Shown: positions 1 through 12,600 of the stretch, piece by piece
How the letters are laid out: each line of letters starts with the position of its first letter
How positions within the stretch are numbered: the first letter of the stretch is position 1
Assembly: GCF_932526225.1 (NCBI RefSeq)
Contig: NC_064040.1
Span: forward strand, 15,434,494-15,498,493
Source: Nematostella vectensis
Taxonomy: Eukaryota; Cnidaria; Anthozoa; Actiniaria; Edwardsiidae
DNA: 64,000 nt
Direction: 5' to 3'
Position numbers and translations under genes: made by a program
Notes under the pieces: generated by a model
What the model was told of the DNA's origin: nothing
Database searches by the model: none
What the model saw: the letters and a program-made list of their open reading frames with translations, nothing else

Positions 1-432
1 ACCTGGTGAGGCTTTTATTATTATATATTATATTGTGGGTTAGAGTTAAGGCAAGGTAATGCAAACTCAGTTATTTCTCATAAAAATCCCATCCAAGATA
101 ATTATTCTGAAGTGTTGATCAGTTTACTTGTGAGACTTGTGTTTACTTGAAACCCGGTATGGGTGATTCACATAACCCTGTTGAAACTAACCATCCATAA
201 GTCATATGTCTTTTTTATCTGTTACTTGTTTAAATGTGAGTTTTTTCTTTTCTTTTTAGGACGTGAAGTTGCAGGCACAGTATCGCTGAAGCAGATTTAT
301 GAGATTGCAAAAATCAAGCACCAGGACAAGGCATTTAGAAATGTTCCCTTGAAGAGTGTTTGTAAGACTGTGATGGGCTCAGCCCATAGCATGGGAATCA
401 AGATAGAACCAGGGCGTGATGCTGACTCATGA
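1..432 (+). CDS. MRPL11: Mitochondrial ribosomal protein L11 (uL11m), 3' end only
   Basis: This is the C-terminal part of the mitochondrial large-subunit protein of the GTPase-associated centre. Bases 1-5 look like the last bases of an exon: they are followed by GTGAGG, and they supply the P codon and the first base of the G codon. The last exon is 260-432, after a TTCTTTTTAG acceptor, and ends in TGA at 430-432. It encodes 57 residues starting REVAGT, then KQIYEIAKIK, then VPLKSV and GSAHSMGIKI, which matches the family's C-terminal domain (helix-rich RNA-binding part). The protein stops soon after that domain, so it lacks the acidic/basic tail found in some vertebrate homologues. The rest of the gene lies to the left of the window. 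Identification is by remembered family similarity. Confidence 0.85.
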
Positions 433-444
433 CCTGAGTTGATA

Positions 445-530
445 ATGTTCCTTGAAGAGTGTTTGTAAGACAGGCTCAGCTCCTAGCATGGATATCAAGA
501 TAGGACCAGGGCATCGTATTGAATCCTGAC
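445..530 (+). repeat. Partial tandem duplicate of the MRPL11 coding end
   Basis: This segment, just past the MRPL11 stop, is a diverged copy of 340-431, the last ~90 bases of coding sequence plus stop. Both begin at AATGTTC, share CTTGAAGAGTGTTTGTAAGAC, and then share GGCTCAGC, TAGCATG, ATCAAGATAG and CCAGGGC. The copy has small deletions and is out of frame, so it is untranslated. Confidence 0.8.
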
Positions 531-1125
531 GTAGTGAAGTCCTGAGTAGTCTCCTGTGCAGTCATCCTTAGTGTCAATCTCTAATCCCTCCTCAAGTTCC
601 TGTGTCTCCTGAAGAAATTTTTTAACTATTGTACAAGATGGTTACTAGTATTATTCTGCAAGTTTTTGAGCTGTAAGAAAATTCATGTATACGAAGGCCA
701 AAGCTAAAGAAACATGTGTAGGGCCAGAGCAAGAAACAGACTGTCATTGAGGCAAAACCCTCTCACTCACTGAAAAGTTGTGACAAGATTATTATAAATA
801 ACTTTCTGAATCATGACCTAGGCATGTGGTTGGTGCAGATCATATGACTATGGCCCTGAGGTAAAAGTAAGGCAAATTAAAAAAAGCAAACATTTTTCAC
901 AAGATGTTGTGATAAAATTTCAACAAACACAAAGCTGGTTTGAGTCATATCTTAATCATCATCTATTATTATAAAATACCTGGTTTATTCATTTTAACTG
1001 TAGCTACAGTATATATGTATTTATGATATTAAAAGTAACTGTAGAATGTAGTAGAATGCCTGTGTTACTTTGAACTAAACTTGTATAAATAATATATGTA
1101 AATTGGGTTTAGTAAATATTTTAAT
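531..1125. other. Spacer between the converging MRPL11 and ELAC1 genes
   Basis: AT-rich spacer, probably including the MRPL11 3' UTR. No canonical AATAAA was found on the + strand; an ATTAAA lies near 1028. Nothing else recognisable. Confidence 0.5.
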
Positions 1126-1131
1126 TTTATT
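1126..1131 (-). terminator. Poly(A) signal of ELAC1
   Basis: AATAAA on the minus strand, 36 nt past the ELAC1 stop codon (TAG at 1167-1169). It is placed as expected for a short 3' UTR. Confidence 0.7.
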
Positions 1132-1166
1132 TCAAGCACTAGATTTCCACTATGATATATTGCCTC

Positions 1167-4100
1167 CTACTTTTGTAATGGTATGACAACTTTGGAAAAA
1201 TCACTAGCTGCCAGGACTCTATCACAGCTAAATGCATGCGTTGCCTGCTGGACATGTTTTGCCACAGAGTCACTATCCTTGTATCTTTGACTAAAGTGGG
1301 TTAAGACCAGTTGCTTGGCTTGTATTGTCTTGGCAAAAGCTCCAGCCATTCCTAGAAGGCATGAAAGCATGACAGTTAGACATGGCAGATACACTGTGCA
1401 GACTGCACAGAGCTACTATGTAAGGTGTGTGGGTTCCTGCACAGAGCTACTATGTAAGGTGTGTGGGTTCCTGCACAGAGCTACTATGTAAGGTGTGTGG
1501 GTTCCTGCACAGAGCTACTATGTAAGGTGTGTGGGTTCCTGCACAGAGCTACTATGTAAGGTGTGTCTGCACAGAGCTACTATGTAAGGTGTGTGGGTTC
1601 CTGCACAGAGCTACTATGTAAGGTGTGTGGGTTCCTGCACAGAGCTACTATGTAAGGTGTGTGGGTTCCTGCACAGAGCTACTATGTAAGGTGTGTCTGC
1701 ACAGAGCTACTATGTAAGGTGTGTCTGCATAGAGCTACTATGTAAGGTGTGTGGGTTCCTGCACAGAGCTACTATGTAAGGTGTGTGGGTCCCTGCACAG
1801 AGCTACTATGTAAGGTGTGTGGGTCCCTGCACAGAGCTACTATGTAAGGTGTGTGGGTTCCTGCACAGAGCAACTATGTAAGGTGTGTGGGTTCCTGCAC
1901 AGAGCTACTATGTAAGGTGTGTGGGTCCCTGCACAGAGCTACTATGTAAGGTGTGTGGGTCCCTGCACAGAGCTACTATGTAAGGTGTGTGGGTTCCTGC
2001 ACAGAGCTACTATGTAAGGTGTGTGGTTTCCTGCACAGAGCTACTATGTAAGGTGTGTGGGTTCCTGCACAGAGCTACTATGTAAGGTGTGTGGGTTCCT
2101 GCACAGAGCTACTATGTAAGGTGTGTGGGTTCCTGCACAGAGCAACTATGTAAGGTGTGTGGGTTCCTGCACAGAGCAACTATGTAAGGTGTGTGGGTCC
2201 CTGCACAGAGCTACTATGTAAGGTGTGTGGGTCCCTGCACAGAGCTACTATGTAAGGTGTGTGGGTTCCTGCACAGAGCAACTATGTAAGGTGTGTGGGT
2301 TCCTGCACAGAGCTACTATGTAAGGTGTGTGGGTCCCTGCACAGAGCTACTATGTAAGGTGTGTGGGTCCCTGCACAGAGCTACTATGTAAGGTGTGTGG
2401 GTTCCTGCACAGAGCTACTATGTAAGGTGTGTGGTTTCCTGCACAGAGCTACTATGTAAGGTGTGTGGGTTCCTGCACAGAGCTACTATGTAAGGTGTGT
2501 GGGTTCCTGCACAGAGCTACTATGTAAGGTGTGTGGGTTCCTGCACAGAGCTACTATGTAAGGTGTGTGGGTTCCTGCACAGAGCTACTATGTAAGGTGT
2601 GTGGGTCCCTGCATAGAGCTACTATGTAAGGTGTGTGGGTTCCTGCACAGAGCTACTATGAAAGGTGTGTCTGCACAGAGCTACTATGTAAGGTGTGTGG
2701 GTTCCTGCACAGAGCTACTATGTAAGGTGTGTGGGTTCCTGCACAGAGATACTATGTAAGGTGTGTGGGTTCCTGCACAGAGCTACTATGTAAGGTGTGT
2801 TGGTCCCTGCACAGAGCTACTATGTAAGGTGTGTGGGTTCCTGCACAGAGCTACTATGTAAGGTGTGTGGGTTCCTGCACAGAGCTACTATGTAAGGTGT
2901 GTGGGTCCATGCACAGAGCTACTATGTAAGGTGTGTTGGTCCCTGCACAGAGCTACTATGTAAGGTGTGTGGGTTCCTGCACAGAGCTACTATGTAAGTT
3001 GTGTGGGTTCCTGCACAAAGCTACTATGTAAGGTGTGTGGGTTCCTGCACAGAGCTACTATGTAAGTTGTGTGGGTTCCTGCACAAAGCTACTATGTAAG
3101 GTGTGTGGGTTCCTGCACAGAGCTACTATGTAAGGTGTGTGGGTTCCTGCACAGAGCTACTATGTAAGGTGTGTGGGTTCCTGCATAGAGCTACTATGTA
3201 AGGTGTGTGGGTTCCTGCATAGAGCTACTATGTAAGGTGTGTGGGTTCCTGCATAAAGCTACTATGTAAGGTGTGTGGGTTCCTGCACAGAGCTACTATG
3301 TAAGGTGTGTGGGTTCCTGCACAGAGCTACTATGTAAGGTGTGTGGGTCCATGCACAGAGCTACTATGTAAGGTGCGTGGGTTCCTGCACAGAGCTACAA
3401 TGTAAGGTGTGTGGGTTCCTGCACAGAGCTACTATGTAAGGTGTGTCTGCACAGAGTTACTATGTAAGGTGTGTGGGTTCCTGCACAGAGCTACTATGTA
3501 AGGTGTGTGGGTTCCTGCACAGAGCTACTATGTAAGGTGTGTGGGTTCCTGCATAGAGCTACTATGTAAGGTGTGTCTGCACAGAGCTACTATGTAAGGT
3601 GTGTGGGTTCCTGCATAGAGTTACTATGTAAGGTGTGTGGGTTCCTGCACAGAGCTACTATGTAAGGTGTGTGGGTTCCTGCACAGAGCTACTATGTAAG
3701 GTGTGTGGGTTCCTGCACAGAGCTACTATGTAAGGTGTGTCTGCACAGAGCTACTATGTAAGGTGTGTGGGTTCCTGCATAGAGCTACTATGTAAGTTGT
3801 GTGGGTTCCTGCACAGAGCTACTATGTAAGGTGTGTGGGTTCCTGCATAGAGCTACTATGTAAGGTGTGTGGGTTCCTGCATAGAGCTACTATGTAAGGT
3901 GTGTGGGTTCCTGCACAGAGCTACAATGTAAGGTGCATGGGTTCCTGCATAGAGCTACTATGTAAGGTGTGTGGGTTCCTGCATAGAGCTACTATGTAAG
4001 GTGTGTGGGTTCCTGCACAGAGCTACTATGTAAGGTGTGTGGGTTCCTGCACAGAGCTACTATGTAAGGTGTGTGGGTTCCTGCACAGAGCTACTATGTA

Positions 4101-6481
4101 AGGTGTGTCTGCACAGAGCTACTATGTAAGGTGTGTGGGTTCCTGCACAGAGCTACTATGTAAGGTGTGTGGGTTCCTGCATAGAGCTACTATGTAAGTT
4201 GTGTGGGTTCCTGCACAGAGCTACTATGTAAGGTGTGTGGGTTCCTGCATAGAGCTACTATGTAAGGTGTGTGGGTTCCTGCATAGAGCTACTATGTAAG
4301 GTGTGTGGGTTCCTTGCATTCCAAACTGTTTTTGTCAAAGATTTTGACATTGGGTGTGTGTGTGTGTAGAGGGCGGGGACGGAGACTCTAAAGTTAGGGT
4401 AAGATGTTTTAGGTTTGGGGGTTCTGAGAAAGATACAACAATTTTACCTGGGGTTGAGTGCCCATTCTCAATAGCTTTTTCTTTCAACTCATCTTCAAGA
4501 GTTGCTTCATGGATGACACAGTCTGCTTTATAAGCAAGGTTTTCAATTGCAGAAGAATCACAAGTATCTCCTAGAATGACCACCTTACGGCCTGGTCTTG
4601 ATGGCCCCAGCACATCCTTGGGGTCAACCACAACACCATCAGATGTGGTAACTGATTCCCCATTTTTTATCTTAGCATAGAGCGGCCCTGGTGGTACCCC
4701 CTTGCTTTTCAGTAGGGCAGCATCAAGCGCCCCAGGCTGGTCCTTCTCTTCGACAACATAACCAAAGCATGTAACTCTGTGTTTTAATGGAGCTGCAAAA
4801 ACTTGTAGATCACCATCCTTGCATATTTCCCATACACCTGAAGGGTTTTCATGGATCTCTCTCCCCATATTTTCATCAGGGTGTAACAAATCCACCTCAG
4901 CTGTCACTTGACTTGAGGTGGAGTCTTTGAGGGGAAATAAAAATTATTGACACAGGCACAATAAATGACATTAAGGCTTTTTTACATGGCGGTCTAAGTA
5001 ATATGTGAGGGTGTGTATGTTTTTTCGAGGTCCTAGATATCATCAAGTTAAAAGGTTTCTTGTTTATTCCTTGATTAGAAGTCTTTATTTTTTTAGAAAA
5101 ATAAACACATTTATTGGCAAACAAAAAAGATCAACATATAGGATGCAGATATAGAAGGAAATGAATTTTAGCCCTTTCCCTTCAACCTTCCAGTGGTTAA
5201 GGTTTGCTGATCTAAGTACCTTATTACACTTAATTTTTGCATCACTTTAAATTTCGCTATTTTAAAAGATCAGCGAAAAATAAAGTGATGCAAAAATTAA
5301 GTGTCGTGAAAATTAAGTGAGTACACAAGAAGCGTTTGGGGGAAATATTGCCGTTTAATAAGCTTTATGAAAACACCTTATCTATTCAGTCATCTAATGC
5401 ACATATAGTTTGGTAAGAGGTTGAGTTGGACTTGAATTTATAGAAACTAAATTTAGCCCACAAATTTTTTTTGTTACAAATTGTTTCCGTTTTGATGATT
5501 ACAGCACATTTTAATTCCACATGTTTTGCTTGATTTTATTATCCCGAAATCGCGAAAATAAAGTGATCTGGTTTTATGAAAAATCGGGAAATAAAGTGTT
5601 GCGAAATATAGCCCCATCTCAAAATTGTGAAATTTTGACGTCATGAAAATTTAGTGTAAAAAGGTAACGTGTGGGCAGGGTGGGTTATGTAGTTCCTTTT
5701 GGGGATTAAAACATAATCCAGTTAATTATTAAAAATGCTCTGCTGATGCAGCATTTTTTTCTTTATCATCGGGGTGATTTCAGCGATTAAGAAGGGTGTG
5801 GTGGCTGTGTGTTGGGGTGGGGGTGGGTGCTAGAATACAGGTGCATTCCCAGGGTTGGCCAAGGAGGGGATGTGCAGTCATAGGTATCATGGAAAAATCT
5901 TAGTATCTGAAGATTCCTTAATAAGAAATGACCCACTTTTTGGCCGCCAAGGGGGGGCGGACCCCCCCTGTGTATGCACCTGAGAATACAACTGATGTGA
6001 TTGCAGAGCAATTCATGAATCCTGATACTCAGGTTCCCAAGGGTGACTTTCATATGATAAATTGGTGACTTGAGGGTTATGAATAAAATCAAATATCTTA
6101 TCAGTCCACTATACCTGCAGTATGAATCTCATGAATTGCATAAGAATAGCCAAGAATGGACTGACATAGATCTAACGAAGTTCTTAGATATTTCCTCAAG
6201 CCAACAGGTCCATATATATCGACATGCTTGTTCTCATCAGGTGCTGTGAGTCCTATAGTACACAGGAGACCCGGTAATCCAAAGACGTGGTCTCCGTGTA
6301 GATGAGATATGAAAATCTTGGTGATTTTCGATGACTTGATGACACTTTTTGTGAGTTGAGTTTGTGTGCCCTCGCCGCAGTCAAACATCCAACACGATCC
6401 ATTATACCAAAGTATCACACAGCTTGCGCCTCTGTGAGGCGTTGGATAAGCCGATCCTGTTCCTAAGAAGTGAATTTCCAT
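1167..6481 (-). CDS. ELAC1: tRNase Z short form (ELAC1-like zinc phosphodiesterase)
   Basis: Endonuclease that removes 3' trailers from precursor tRNAs; metallo-beta-lactamase fold. Coding exons in transcript order are 6481-6115, 4924-4448 and 1351-1167. Phases agree (367 + 477 + 185 nt), giving 342 aa, close to the usual ~360 aa. Exon 1 holds the N-terminal FLGTG motif, the FDCGEGTQ motif and the zinc-binding HLHGDH motif (residues 60-65, HxHxDH). Exon 2 carries the central region, including GPLYAKIKNG, LGDTCDS (metal-ligand Asp) and HEATLEDE, ending at GHSTPG. Exon 3 has LVLTHFSQRY (last metal-ligand His) and ends in TAG. All zinc ligands expected of the family are present. The start codon is the first ATG and begins the conserved strand directly. 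The gene shares its promoter with SF3B2. Intron 2 (1352-4447) is almost wholly minisatellite. I see no mitochondrial targeting extension. Confidence 0.93.
1403..4313. repeat. 34-bp minisatellite in ELAC1 intron 2
   Basis: About 86 head-to-tail copies of a 34-bp unit with core CAGAGCTACTATGTAAGG, mixed with a 28-bp variant that lacks GGGTTC. Variants (CATAGAG, AGCAACTATG, AAGTTGTGTG) recur in blocks, so multi-unit duplications have occurred. It fills about 94% of the intron. Short open frames inside it are by-products. Confidence 0.97.
5227..5664. repeat. Hairpin-bearing dispersed repeat in ELAC1 intron 1
   Basis: Bases 5227-5258 and 5272-5303 are inverted copies (30 of 32 match) around a 13-nt loop. 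Degenerate pieces follow at about 5560-5664 (AAAATAAAGTG, ATAGCCCCATCTC, GAAATTTTGACG). A relative with the same order of motifs lies at 42281-42362. Probably an old MITE-like non-autonomous element. Confidence 0.6.
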
Positions 6482-6640
6482 TGATTTTCCACCTTAGATT
6501 CCCCTCTTTTTGTTTACTGTGCCAATCCACAGGGCTCCCACTTTTAGCGCGAAAAGAAAACCGCAAAGGCTCATGAAAGGAAGTGCGGCGCATGAGCATA
6601 TCCCATGATGCCTTGCGGAGACGTTTGAGGGACGTCCAAC
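6482..6640. promoter_or_regulatory. Bidirectional ELAC1/SF3B2 promoter
   Basis: Only 159 bp separate the two divergent start codons, so both transcripts must start here. TCCCATGATGCCTTGCGG at 6601-6618 resembles the ZNF143/SBS element common in animal housekeeping promoters. AAGGAAGTGCGG near 6579 resembles an ETS site. AACATGGCGG at the SF3B2 start resembles the YY1 downstream element that overlaps an ATG. There is no TATA box. Motif naming is by eye. Confidence 0.75.
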
Positions 6641-9600
6641 ATGGCGGACTACTCGAACGCTACCGTCTCCTCGCTTATGAAATTCAAAGTTGTTGAGCTC
6701 AAAGCGAAACTTAGTGAGCTTGGACTACCTATTTCAGGTTAGTAGTACCTTAAAGTTTCTACATCTAAATTTTGTTTTAAGGTAGATAAGCAAGGCCTTC
6801 CGATTTTTCGTACAAACTTCCCATGAAATTATCACGTGCTTGGAAATCTTAACCTTTCTTCGACGAGAAAGAATAAGTCTAGTTTTTTTATGTTTCCACG
6901 TTTTCTATGTAAGTGTTATTGTTTTTGTTTTCTCTAGCTCTACATTGTTAATATCTCTAGTGGGCATTGTTATGTATTTTCAAGTATGACTATCTTTCAC
7001 CAAGGGATACTCACACTTGCTAATCTTGTGTTCCACTTTAGGTCTAAAGGCAGACTTGGTTGATCGTCTGCACAAGTACTATGTCGCTGTGAGTTAATAT
7101 ATAAACCAACAAAGCTATTATGGCAGCTATATCCATCCCCATTTCATTGGCTAGATAAAATGTTTGTTTAACATACCGGATTCAAGGGAAATACACAGGT
7201 TGAAGTTTTATATAATATATGAAAACCTTCTTTTGATAATTACAGTAAAAGGCTGATGCTGGAAATGTCAGCAAAACAACTACATTTTCCTGTTTCCACA
7301 ATGCCAATGGACAACGTAGTTTTTCTACTAATTCATGGTAGTGCGCCATCTAGTTTGATCCTTGTAGCAAGTGATGAGCAATTAACCATGAAGTTTTTCA
7401 CTGAAAAGCACTGTATGTCTACATGAGATTGCTGATGCTACAGGTCTGCTCCTTGTGTGGGTGCTATTGCGGTGTATTTTATTGTTTACGTTTGTGTGAT
7501 GTTTTGTGTTCTAGCAAGCTATTCAGCAAGAGGAACAACAGAGGCAACAAGTTATTGCAAAAACTGTGGAAATAACGGCAGAATCGCCAGGTAGAGTGTA
7601 GCTGCCTCTTGGGGAAAATTAACGAAATCCTATAAATAGCAGACTTTGGTGGTGGCATGATGTTATGGTTTGTCTTTTAAAGGAAACTCTGTTACCGATA
7701 ATAGTTAAAGAATAGCCATAAAGAACAAAGAATGATTATTCACTTGCACTTTAAGGACTAGATCATATAGTTTATACTCTTATTTGCTTGTGTTTACAGT
7801 GAGGACACAGAAAGCAGGCCTTGCTGAACAACTTTGACCAATCAGATTCCGCTTGAATACCATAAACATTTTGAAAAGAAAACTTCAGCCAATGAGAAAT
7901 GCCGGAGGTTCTCGTACTTGTAGTTGACCGTGGGGCCTTATCAGATAGCTCTTTTGGGCAAGATTGCTGTGGAGTTTTGTATTTTTCATTTACATTACAC
8001 AGAAATATTCCATAGTTCTGCCGGATAAGTTAATAGCACAGCGTGTATATCGAAAGTAGTTCCTCTCAGAATGTTTTCATTTCTATTTGTATCTGTCGAT
8101 TGTGGGAACACCCTCACCTGATTGGCTGGAACTTTTTTTCAAAATGTTGACTGTGTTCAAGCCGAATCTAATTGGTCAAAGTTGATCAGAATGGCCCGCT
8201 TTCTGTGTCCTCACTATAAGATTGTGCAAGATATTTATCTTATTGTCATAAGTTTGCCTATGTTAAATTGTTGGGCTCACTCACATGTTTCTTGTATGAT
8301 TTTGTAGTTCTTCCCTTGAATCTCTTATTTGTTCCTTTTTTTTTGTAGATGAGCCAACACAGGAAGCCCAAGAAACTCCTCAAGCAGAGGAAGATTCACC
8401 CAAGACAGACTCAAGTAGCAGCTCTGACACAATCGAAGAACAGTCTGGTGTCACAGCTCCAACAGAAGAAGTCCAGTCCGTGGAGAATGTTCTAACCAAA
8501 ACCGTGGGCGAGTCTCCTCCCTCCATCACTGTGGATGAACCGAGATCAGGCGGAGAGAGCTCTGTAGTCCAAACAAGTGTTGGGGAATTTGAGTTGGTTG
8601 ATAATGAGGAAGTTGCTACTGATGCAGTGCTTGAACAAATGGTTGCACAGCAAAATGAAAGTCGCCAGACCTCTTCACAGGAAGGGGAAAATGGGCCTGT
8701 AAGAGACTCTTCACAGTTCCTGGCGCCTCCCATTCAGCCTCCCCCACCCACGCCCCCAATGGACCACACCCAAAAAGTTGATTCGCCTCCTGCGAAGTTA
8801 CAGGTAGAACCTGCTCCACAGGAACCCCAAGAACCACAGTACCTTATTCCAAAGGAACCCCAAGAACCACAGTACCTTATTCCACAGGAAATCCAGGAGC
8901 CCATGCATGAGCAAATCCCTACAGAAGAAGTTAATGTTCCACAGCACACCCGTGAGATACAGGAAGCCCAAGAGCCGCAGTATATTGCTCCACAAGAAAC
9001 CCAAGAGCCACAGTATACAGCTCCACAGGAAACCCAAGAGCCACAGTATATAGCTCCACAGGAAACCCAAGAGCCACAGTATATAGCTCCACAGGAAACC
9101 CAGGAGCCACAGTATATAGCTCCACAGGAACCCCAAGAGCCAAAGAATATAGCTCCACAGGAAACCCAAGAGCCACAGTATATAGCTCCACAGGAAACCC
9201 AAGAGCCACAGTATATAGCTCCACAGGAAACCCAAGAGCCACAGTATATAGCTCCACAGGAAACCCAAGAGCCACAATATATATCTCCACAGGAAACCCA
9301 AGAGCCACAGTATATAGCTCCGCAGGAACCCCAAGAGCCACAGTATATAGCTCTACAGGAAACCCAAGAGCAACAGTATGTGCCTCCTCTAAGGGAGGAG
9401 GAAGGACAGCAAGAACTTACAGAACAAACACAGCAGCCACCGGCATCTGTAAGTAATTACTTTCTCCATCTGTTTTTCTTTTTTTTTTGTATTATAGGCG
9501 GTGATCGTTGCCAAAATCGATTTTAACCCTAAGGGAGGGCACTTTGGGCGTGGTCAACATAAATTATTATCCCTAAGAGATAGCAAATTGGGTGTGGTCG

Positions 9601-12600
9601 AATGAATTTTTAACCCTAAGAGATTGCAGAATCGAAAATAACCTTTTTAACATCCCCTTAGGAATAGCTGTTGGTCACATTTTATACCCTAAGAGATGGC
9701 AAAATTGGAAAAAATTCTTCAACCACACCTACACCTTCAAATACATTATTCTACCAACTTAGTCTCCTCAAACTTCATGACATAATCTATCTTAACAATG
9801 CACTGTTTATGTATGACTTCCATTCAGATCATTTGCCATCTGTCTTCAAATCATTTTTCACAAATATTAACAGGATACATCAATATAATACAAGACTTGC
9901 TAGTAGGAAGACTTATTACCTGCCTAAGATACGCACAAACTATGGCAAATTTAACATTCGCTTTCTTGGTGTAAAAATCTGGAACGATATTCAGGATGAT
10001 TATAAATCTAAATCTCGCTCCAGGTTCAAGACACTAATGATCAGCTCTCTTTTAGATCGTTACAAAAGCTAACTCTATTATTGTTGTAATTTACAAACTT
10101 AAGATTCTCTCCTATATATAAATGATCCCTATAATCGACCTCCCCTTGCTTGTGCGTGTTTTGTTCTTGTGCGTGCATTTATTGTCGTTTGTTTTTCGTT
10201 TCTGTTTGTATTGATATTATATTGATGTATCATGTTGTTTACCCATGCAATTTTCCGCTTGACCTAGCCGCTTAAGCTCGATTAGCTATGCTATTTCTTA
10301 ATGCGGCTGGTGCCCAATTATAAAAATTATATTTATTTTTCTCCTTTTCTTATTTAATAAGTAATATCTGTATAATAGAGGGTGCTAATAAAATATGTTG
10401 TTGTTGTAAGGGATAGCAGTTGGTCCAAATTTTATACCCTAAAGGATGTGATGACAAAAAAGGTACTTTTTTTGGCCAGTTTAAATCATTGACACTACCT
10501 GAAGAATTCATTATGCAGGTTTGTTATTGTTTTTGATACATGGCTAGTGCTGAATTAATAATATAATTCTTCTAAAAACCATAAAATGCAGTTGCCTTCT
10601 TTTGTAGCTAATCACAACATTTTTCTCTATATAATAAATAGTATTGTGCTTTCTTGAACAAATTTAGTCCTTGTATTGTTGCATTTCCTTACATTTTTTC
10701 CCATTATTAGCAAAAAGCTAAGAAGAAAAAGAAAAAGAAGAAGAGAAGAAAAAGAGCTCAAGAGGTCAGTTGATTCAATTGCAAATGGATTCAGCCTCAT
10801 GAGAAAAATATATGTTTGTAAATATAGTGTAACCTTGTTAAAATCATTTTGAAGTAAGAAGTTTAATTTGTAATGCCAGAAAGTATCCTAAACTGGTCCC
10901 CATAGAAATTTGAAGTTATAATTTAGTTATCAGGAGTTTCTCTGTCTTGGAGAGGAAACTGCCATTTGAATGTTGAAGTTCAGTATTTAGCCTGCTGAGT
11001 TCCTAGTCAATCAATAGACAAATTTCTTAGGGACAACCCCTATTGACAGCCTAATTTACTACAAAACTCTGCTGTTTTCCCCCTGGTACAGATGGTAATG
11101 GATGAAGATGACGATGCTGAGGAAGAGGTTGATATTGAGTATGTGACGGAGGCTCTAGACCTTATGGATCCTAACTACCGGGCTTTCTCCAAGATCTTTG
11201 AAGCATTCAGGGTAAGTATGGCTACAGTGTATTCCTCACCTCTAGTTGTAATCTTGCTGATCACATGTACTTTACTGCATTTTTAGTTATCTGACCCTGC
11301 TGAAAAAGAAGGTGGAAAGAAAGATGACCAAAAGAAAGTAGTAAGTTGTTTTAGAGATTAACACAGCCATTTAAATACGAGCAAATGTAATAGCATTTGT
11401 CATATTCTAAGCTTGCTGAACATTATATTTGAGAACCCAAAAGCAGCTTTAATGTCTTCGCTGTTTTTGCAGCCAGAAGACAAAAAACCAGAAGTGAAAG
11501 ACTCAGCATTAGACACTAAGATGGAAGAGGATGATGAGGAAGTAGTGGTAAGAAAACTCAACAACTAGTTTGTTTAACATTTGTTTTCTACTATCTCAAT
11601 ACTCCTCTGGTACTGAACTGACATCTTGCAGTAAATTTGGTTTGCAAATGCCAAAGATATAAGCACAGTTCTAATGCAAAATGCACCCAAAACATGCATT
11701 TAAAATCACTATTTTGTCATGCACAACCTACTCATATTCTTTTTAAAAATATCCCTGAATGGATCAGTCTGGCTACTGCCAAGCAAACTAAAGATTTTTT
11801 TTTTTAAACATGGTATTTCAATATTAGAAACCCCCTGAAAGTGACCAACCAAAGCTGTCTAAGAAGAAATTAAGGAAAATGAACAGACTAAGTGTGGCAG
11901 AGCTTAAACAGGTGAGATTGTGTGATCAGTTGATTTATCAATGGCCAACACTACTGGTGTGTTATATATTTTGTGGACTTCTACTGCAATTCCATTGATA
12001 AGTATAATCTTCTTACAGCTTGTTCCACGCCCTGATGTAGTTGAGATGCATGATGTTACGGCACATGATCCCAAACTTCTTGTCTTTCTCAAGGTAAACT
12101 TAATAATGTAACTGATAAGGCATAAAATTCTACCTGCCGCAGGTTTTCATAGCTACATAGATTGCAGGATGAGTGTCCGTAAGTAAATTGATTAGAAAAT
12201 TAAGCACAACAGTTTGTAAATTTTATCAGCATCCAGCACCTAGGGACAATCCTGTGTTGACCAAGACAGTAATTTTCAACAATCAGCTACATTTTTGTCT
12301 AGATTTGCAGTAGTCCCCTTGGTTTTATGGATAAAGTGGTCCATATTTTATTGTGGCATCATTTGTAACCCAAGGGGGTAGATCAGTTACGGCTGGCACA
12401 CTCATTCCTATCGAGTCGTGTTCTTTGGCTCTGTAGATTACACTGCCAGTACATCACTTTTTTTTACAATGATACACCAAGCACTGCTATTCGACTCTAG
12501 TCTAAGGTAGCCTTAAGAGGTCTCACAGACAAAAATTTGCCAAAGTCTAATTATGATCAAGTTCAGTATTCACTACCTTGCCAACTTAGGTATTTGGTGT

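Noticed and set aside
8734-9341. Minus-strand frames with FLWSYILWLLG-like and VELYTVALGF-like repeats
   Set aside because: They are antisense shadows of the coding 33-bp repeat in SF3B2 exon 4.
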